Source: Streptomyces stelliscabiei (GTDB lineage: Bacteria > Actinomycetota > Actinomycetes > Streptomycetales > Streptomycetaceae). From it: 64,000 bases of DNA. The stretch lies in assembly GCF_014873495.1 (NCBI RefSeq), contig NZ_JADBGF010000001.1, forward strand, positions 2,356,001 through 2,420,000. The letters run 5' to 3'. The notes beneath the pieces were generated by a model. That model made no database searches and was not told where the DNA came from. It was given only the letters and a program-made list of their open reading frames with translations. Of this stretch, positions 62,095 through 64,000 are shown piece by piece (position 1 is the stretch's first letter; each line of letters starts with the position of its first letter). The position numbers and the translations under genes were made by a program.

Positions 62095-62721
62095 CTACGC
62101 CTCGAAGGGCCGCGCGGGCCAGGCCGCCTCGGCGGGGCGCAAGGCCTCGACGCCGTCCTGCGCCCGCGCCGCCACCAGCGAAAGCACGCCCACCACCAGG
62201 CAGTTGTTGTGCAGCTCCCCCGCGAGCACCCCCCGCACCAGCTCGTCCAGCGGCACCCGGGCCAACTCCATGTCGGCCTCCTCGTCCTCCACCTCGAACC
62301 GCCGACCATCGGCCTCGGAGAGGTCCCGGGCCAGGAAGATCCGCACGGCCTCGTCGCAGCCGCCGGGCGTGGTGTAGACGTCGGTCAGCACCCGCCACTC
62401 CTCGGCCTTGACGTGCGCCTCCTCGTACAGCTCGCGCTGGGCGGCGTGCAGCGGGTTCTCGCCGGGCACGTCCAGCAGCCCGGCCGGGATCTCCCACAGC
62501 TTCTCGCGGACGGGGTGGCGGTACTGCCGGATGACCAGCACCCGGTCCTGGTCGTCGACGGCGAGGACGGCGACGGACCCGGGGTGCACCTGGTAGTCGC
62601 GGCGGACGACCGACCCGTCGGGCATGACCACGTCGTCCGTGCGCACGGAGGTCTTCTTGCCGACGAACGGCGTCTCGCTCGCCCGGACCTCCCACTGCTC
62701 GGCGATGTCCTTGATCGTCAT
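62095..62721 (-). CDS. Nudix hydrolase, ADP-ribose pyrophosphatase-like
   Basis: The 208-residue protein has a Nudix box, GLLDVPGENPLHAAQREL then YEEAHV, matching the family apart from His in place of the usual final Gly, with an extra residue in the loop as in the mycobacterial ADP-ribose pyrophosphatase. It starts with the IAEQWEVRASE dimerisation strand. It likely cleaves ADP-ribose to AMP and ribose phosphate. The ATG at 62721 is preferred over a GTG-rich upstream frame to 62793. It lies downstream of pyrG on the same strand, as in mycobacteria. Confidence 0.9.
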   Translation of the reverse strand: MTIKDIAEQWEVRASETPFVGKKTSVRTDDVVMPDGSVVRRDYQVHPGSVAVLAVDDQDRVLVIRQYRHPVREKLWEIPAGLLDVPGENPLHAAQRELYEEAHVKAEEWRVLTDVYTTPGGCDEAVRIFLARDLSEADGRRFEVEDEEADMELARVPLDELVRGVLAGELHNNCLVVGVLSLVAARAQDGVEALRPAEAAWPARPFEA

Positions 62722-62754
62722 GTCGACTCGTCCTCCCACACCTACACAAAAGAA

Positions 62755-62790
62755 ACCGGGGCACACGTCCCGAAAGACGCGTACCCCGGT
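62755..62790. terminator. hairpin downstream of pyrG
   Basis: ACCGGGG (62755-62761) pairs with CCCCGGT (62784-62790) across a loop of about 22 nt with further pairing inside, 30 bp after the pyrG stop. Weak terminator candidate. Confidence 0.45.
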
Positions 62791-62820
62791 CACCGTACAA
62801 GCTCCGGCGCCGCCCGGTTT

Positions 62821-64000
62821 CTACTTACCGGTCTTGCGCTCCACGGCCGCCTTCACCAGCCCCGCGAACAGCGGGTGCGGGCGGGTCGGACGGGAGCGCA
62901 GCTCGGGGTGCGCCTGGGTCGCGACCAGGTAGGGGTGGACCTCGCGCGGGTACTCGACGTACTCGACGAGCTTGCCGTCGGGCGAGGTGCCCGTGAACTG
63001 CAGGCCGGCCTTCTTCTCCAGTTCCCCGCGGTAGGCGTTGTTCACCTCGTAGCGGTGACGGTGGCGCTCCTCGACGTACTCCTTGCCGTCGTACACCTCG
63101 CGCACGATCGAGCCCTCGGCCAGCTTGGCCGGGTACATGCCGAGCCGCATGGTGCCGCCCATGTCGCCCTCACCGGCGACGATGTCGAGCTGCTCGGCCA
63201 TGGTGGAGATGACCGGGTGCGCGGTGGCGGAGTCGAACTCGGTGGAGTTGGCGTCCGGGATGTCGGCCAGGTTGCGCGCGGCCTCGATCACGATGCACTG
63301 CAGGCCGAGACAGAGGCCGAGCAGCGGGATCCTGTTCTCGCGGGCGTACCGGATGGCGCCGACCTTGCCGGAGACACCCCGGTCGCCGAAGCCGCCGGGG
63401 ATGCAGATGGCGTCGACGTCGGCGAGCTGGGCCGCGGCGCCGGCCGGGGTCCGGCAGTCGTCCGAGGTGACCCACTTGATCTTCACGCGGGCCTTGTTGG
63501 CGAAGCCGCCCGCGCGCAGGGCCTCGGTGACCGAGAGGTAGGCGTCGGGCAGGTCGATGTACTTGCCGACCAGCGCGAGGTTGATCTCGTGGAGCGGGTT
63601 GTGGACGCGGTCGAGCAGGTCGTCCCAGGTCGTCCAGTCCACGTCACGGAACGGCAGGTCCAGCTTGCGGACCACGTAGGCGTCCAGGCCCTCGCGGTGC
63701 ACGGTCTTCGGGATGTCGTAGATCGACCGGGCGTCGGGGCACGCGACCACGGCGTCCTCGTCGACGTCGCACATCAGGGAGATCTTGCGCTTGATCGCGG
63801 CCGGCACCTCACGGTCGCAGCGGAGCACGATCGCGTCCGGCTGGATACCGATGTTGCGCAGGGCCGCAACCGAGTGCTGGGTGGGCTTCGTCTTCAGCTC
63901 TCCCGACGGCCCGATGTACGGCAGGAGCGAGATGTGGACGACGAAGACGTTGTCACGGCCGACCTCGTGGCGGACCTGCCGGACGGTCTCCAGGAACGGC
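62821..64000 (-). CDS. pyrG: CTP synthase, 3' part (5' end outside window)
   Basis: The frame is open to the window edge; 393 residues are visible. They include the end of the synthetase domain ([20 protein letters not shown]) and the full glutamine amidotransferase domain: [12 protein letters not shown] (oxyanion region), GLCLGLQC with the nucleophile Cys, and the catalytic His and Glu in [11 protein letters not shown]. The enzyme makes CTP from UTP, ATP and glutamine. The C-terminus ends VERKTGK, about the usual length. The Nudix gene follows after the terminator. Confidence 0.96.
   Translation of the reverse strand, partial: PFLETVRQVRHEVGRDNVFVVHISLLPYIGPSGELKTKPTQHSVAALRNIGIQPDAIVLRCDREVPAAIKRKISLMCDVDEDAVVACPDARSIYDIPKTVHREGLDAYVVRKLDLPFRDVDWTTWDDLLDRVHNPLHEINLALVGKYIDLPDAYLSVTEALRAGGFANKARVKIKWVTSDDCRTPAGAAAQLADVDAICIPGGFGDRGVSGKVGAIRYARENRIPLLGLCLGLQCIVIEAARNLADIPDANSTEFDSATAHPVISTMAEQLDIVAGEGDMGGTMRLGMYPAKLAEGSIVREVYDGKEYVEERHRHRYEVNNAYRGELEKKAGLQFTGTSPDGKLVEYVEYPREVHPYLVATQAHPELRSRPTRPHPLFAGLVKAAVERKTGK

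Overview
The window is a stretch of actinobacterial chromosome, almost certainly Streptomyces. It is very GC-rich, has strong G/C bias at third codon positions (so most long open frames are shadows), uses many GTG starts, and carries hallmark genes: streptogrisin-type secreted proteases, an LAXTG-anchored chitin/cellulose LPMO, the SepF-like protein SflA, an Rpf-like transglycosylase, DUF5685 and DUF402 proteins, and a parA/scpA/scpB/ald/nudix/pyrG block. From memory the gene order resembles the S. coelicolor region around SCO1735-SCO1776; this was not checked by alignment.

Layout. 1-4.6 kb: end of an AAA+ ATPase, DUF72 protein, short GntR regulator, double-GNAT acetyltransferase, DUF402 protein, methyltransferase with a double repeat in front, and an unlisted 44-residue protein. 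4.6-8.9 kb: dienelactone hydrolase-like enzyme, wall-anchored LPMO, secreted lipase, and a MarR/cupin divergent pair with two palindromic operators. 8.9-13.5 kb: an SOS mutasome operon, dnaE2 plus a catalytically dead Y-family protein, with two LexA-like boxes upstream. 13.5-21 kb: membrane protein, two S1 proteases separated by a repeat-rich spacer, then a FAD-binding protein and an LLM flavoprotein. 21-34.7 kb: DUF5685 protein, sflA, acyl-CoA dehydrogenase, MFS exporter, PIG-V-like mannosyltransferase, PAP2 phosphatase, I78 inhibitor, a stand-alone cytochrome oxidase subunit I, a WYL regulator, and a glycosyltransferase pair.

34.8-40.8 kb: a branched-chain-amino-acid-type ABC importer with unusual architecture (LivH, LivM and LivG fused in one chain, a separate LivF, and a divergent binding lipoprotein plus a second lipoprotein). 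40.8-43.3 kb: Rpf/LysM muralytic enzyme and two conserved hypothetical proteins. 43.4-48 kb: operon aroH-tyrA-cmk-plsC-der. 48.2-49.9 kb: translationally coupled exported protein / four-helix membrane protein / Rieske protein. 50-53.3 kb: two tail-to-tail nucleotidyltransferase paralogues, one in an operon with an ADP-ribosylglycohydrolase and a NrtR-type Nudix regulator that has a palindrome just upstream.

53.4-64 kb: operon parA - ribbon-helix-helix-like gene - scpA - scpB - rluB for chromosome segregation/condensation, then alanine dehydrogenase, a STAND/TPR ATPase, an ADP-ribose-type Nudix hydrolase, and the 3' part of pyrG (CTP synthase), cut by the window end.

Most of the window is conserved core or near-core Streptomyces sequence. 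I saw no tRNA, rRNA, CRISPR array, insertion sequence or prophage. The most interesting leads are the mutasome with its double SOS boxes and dead polymerase partner, the NrtR-ADP-ribosylglycohydrolase-nucleotidyltransferase operon, the Rieske electron-transfer module, and the tri-fused Liv transporter.
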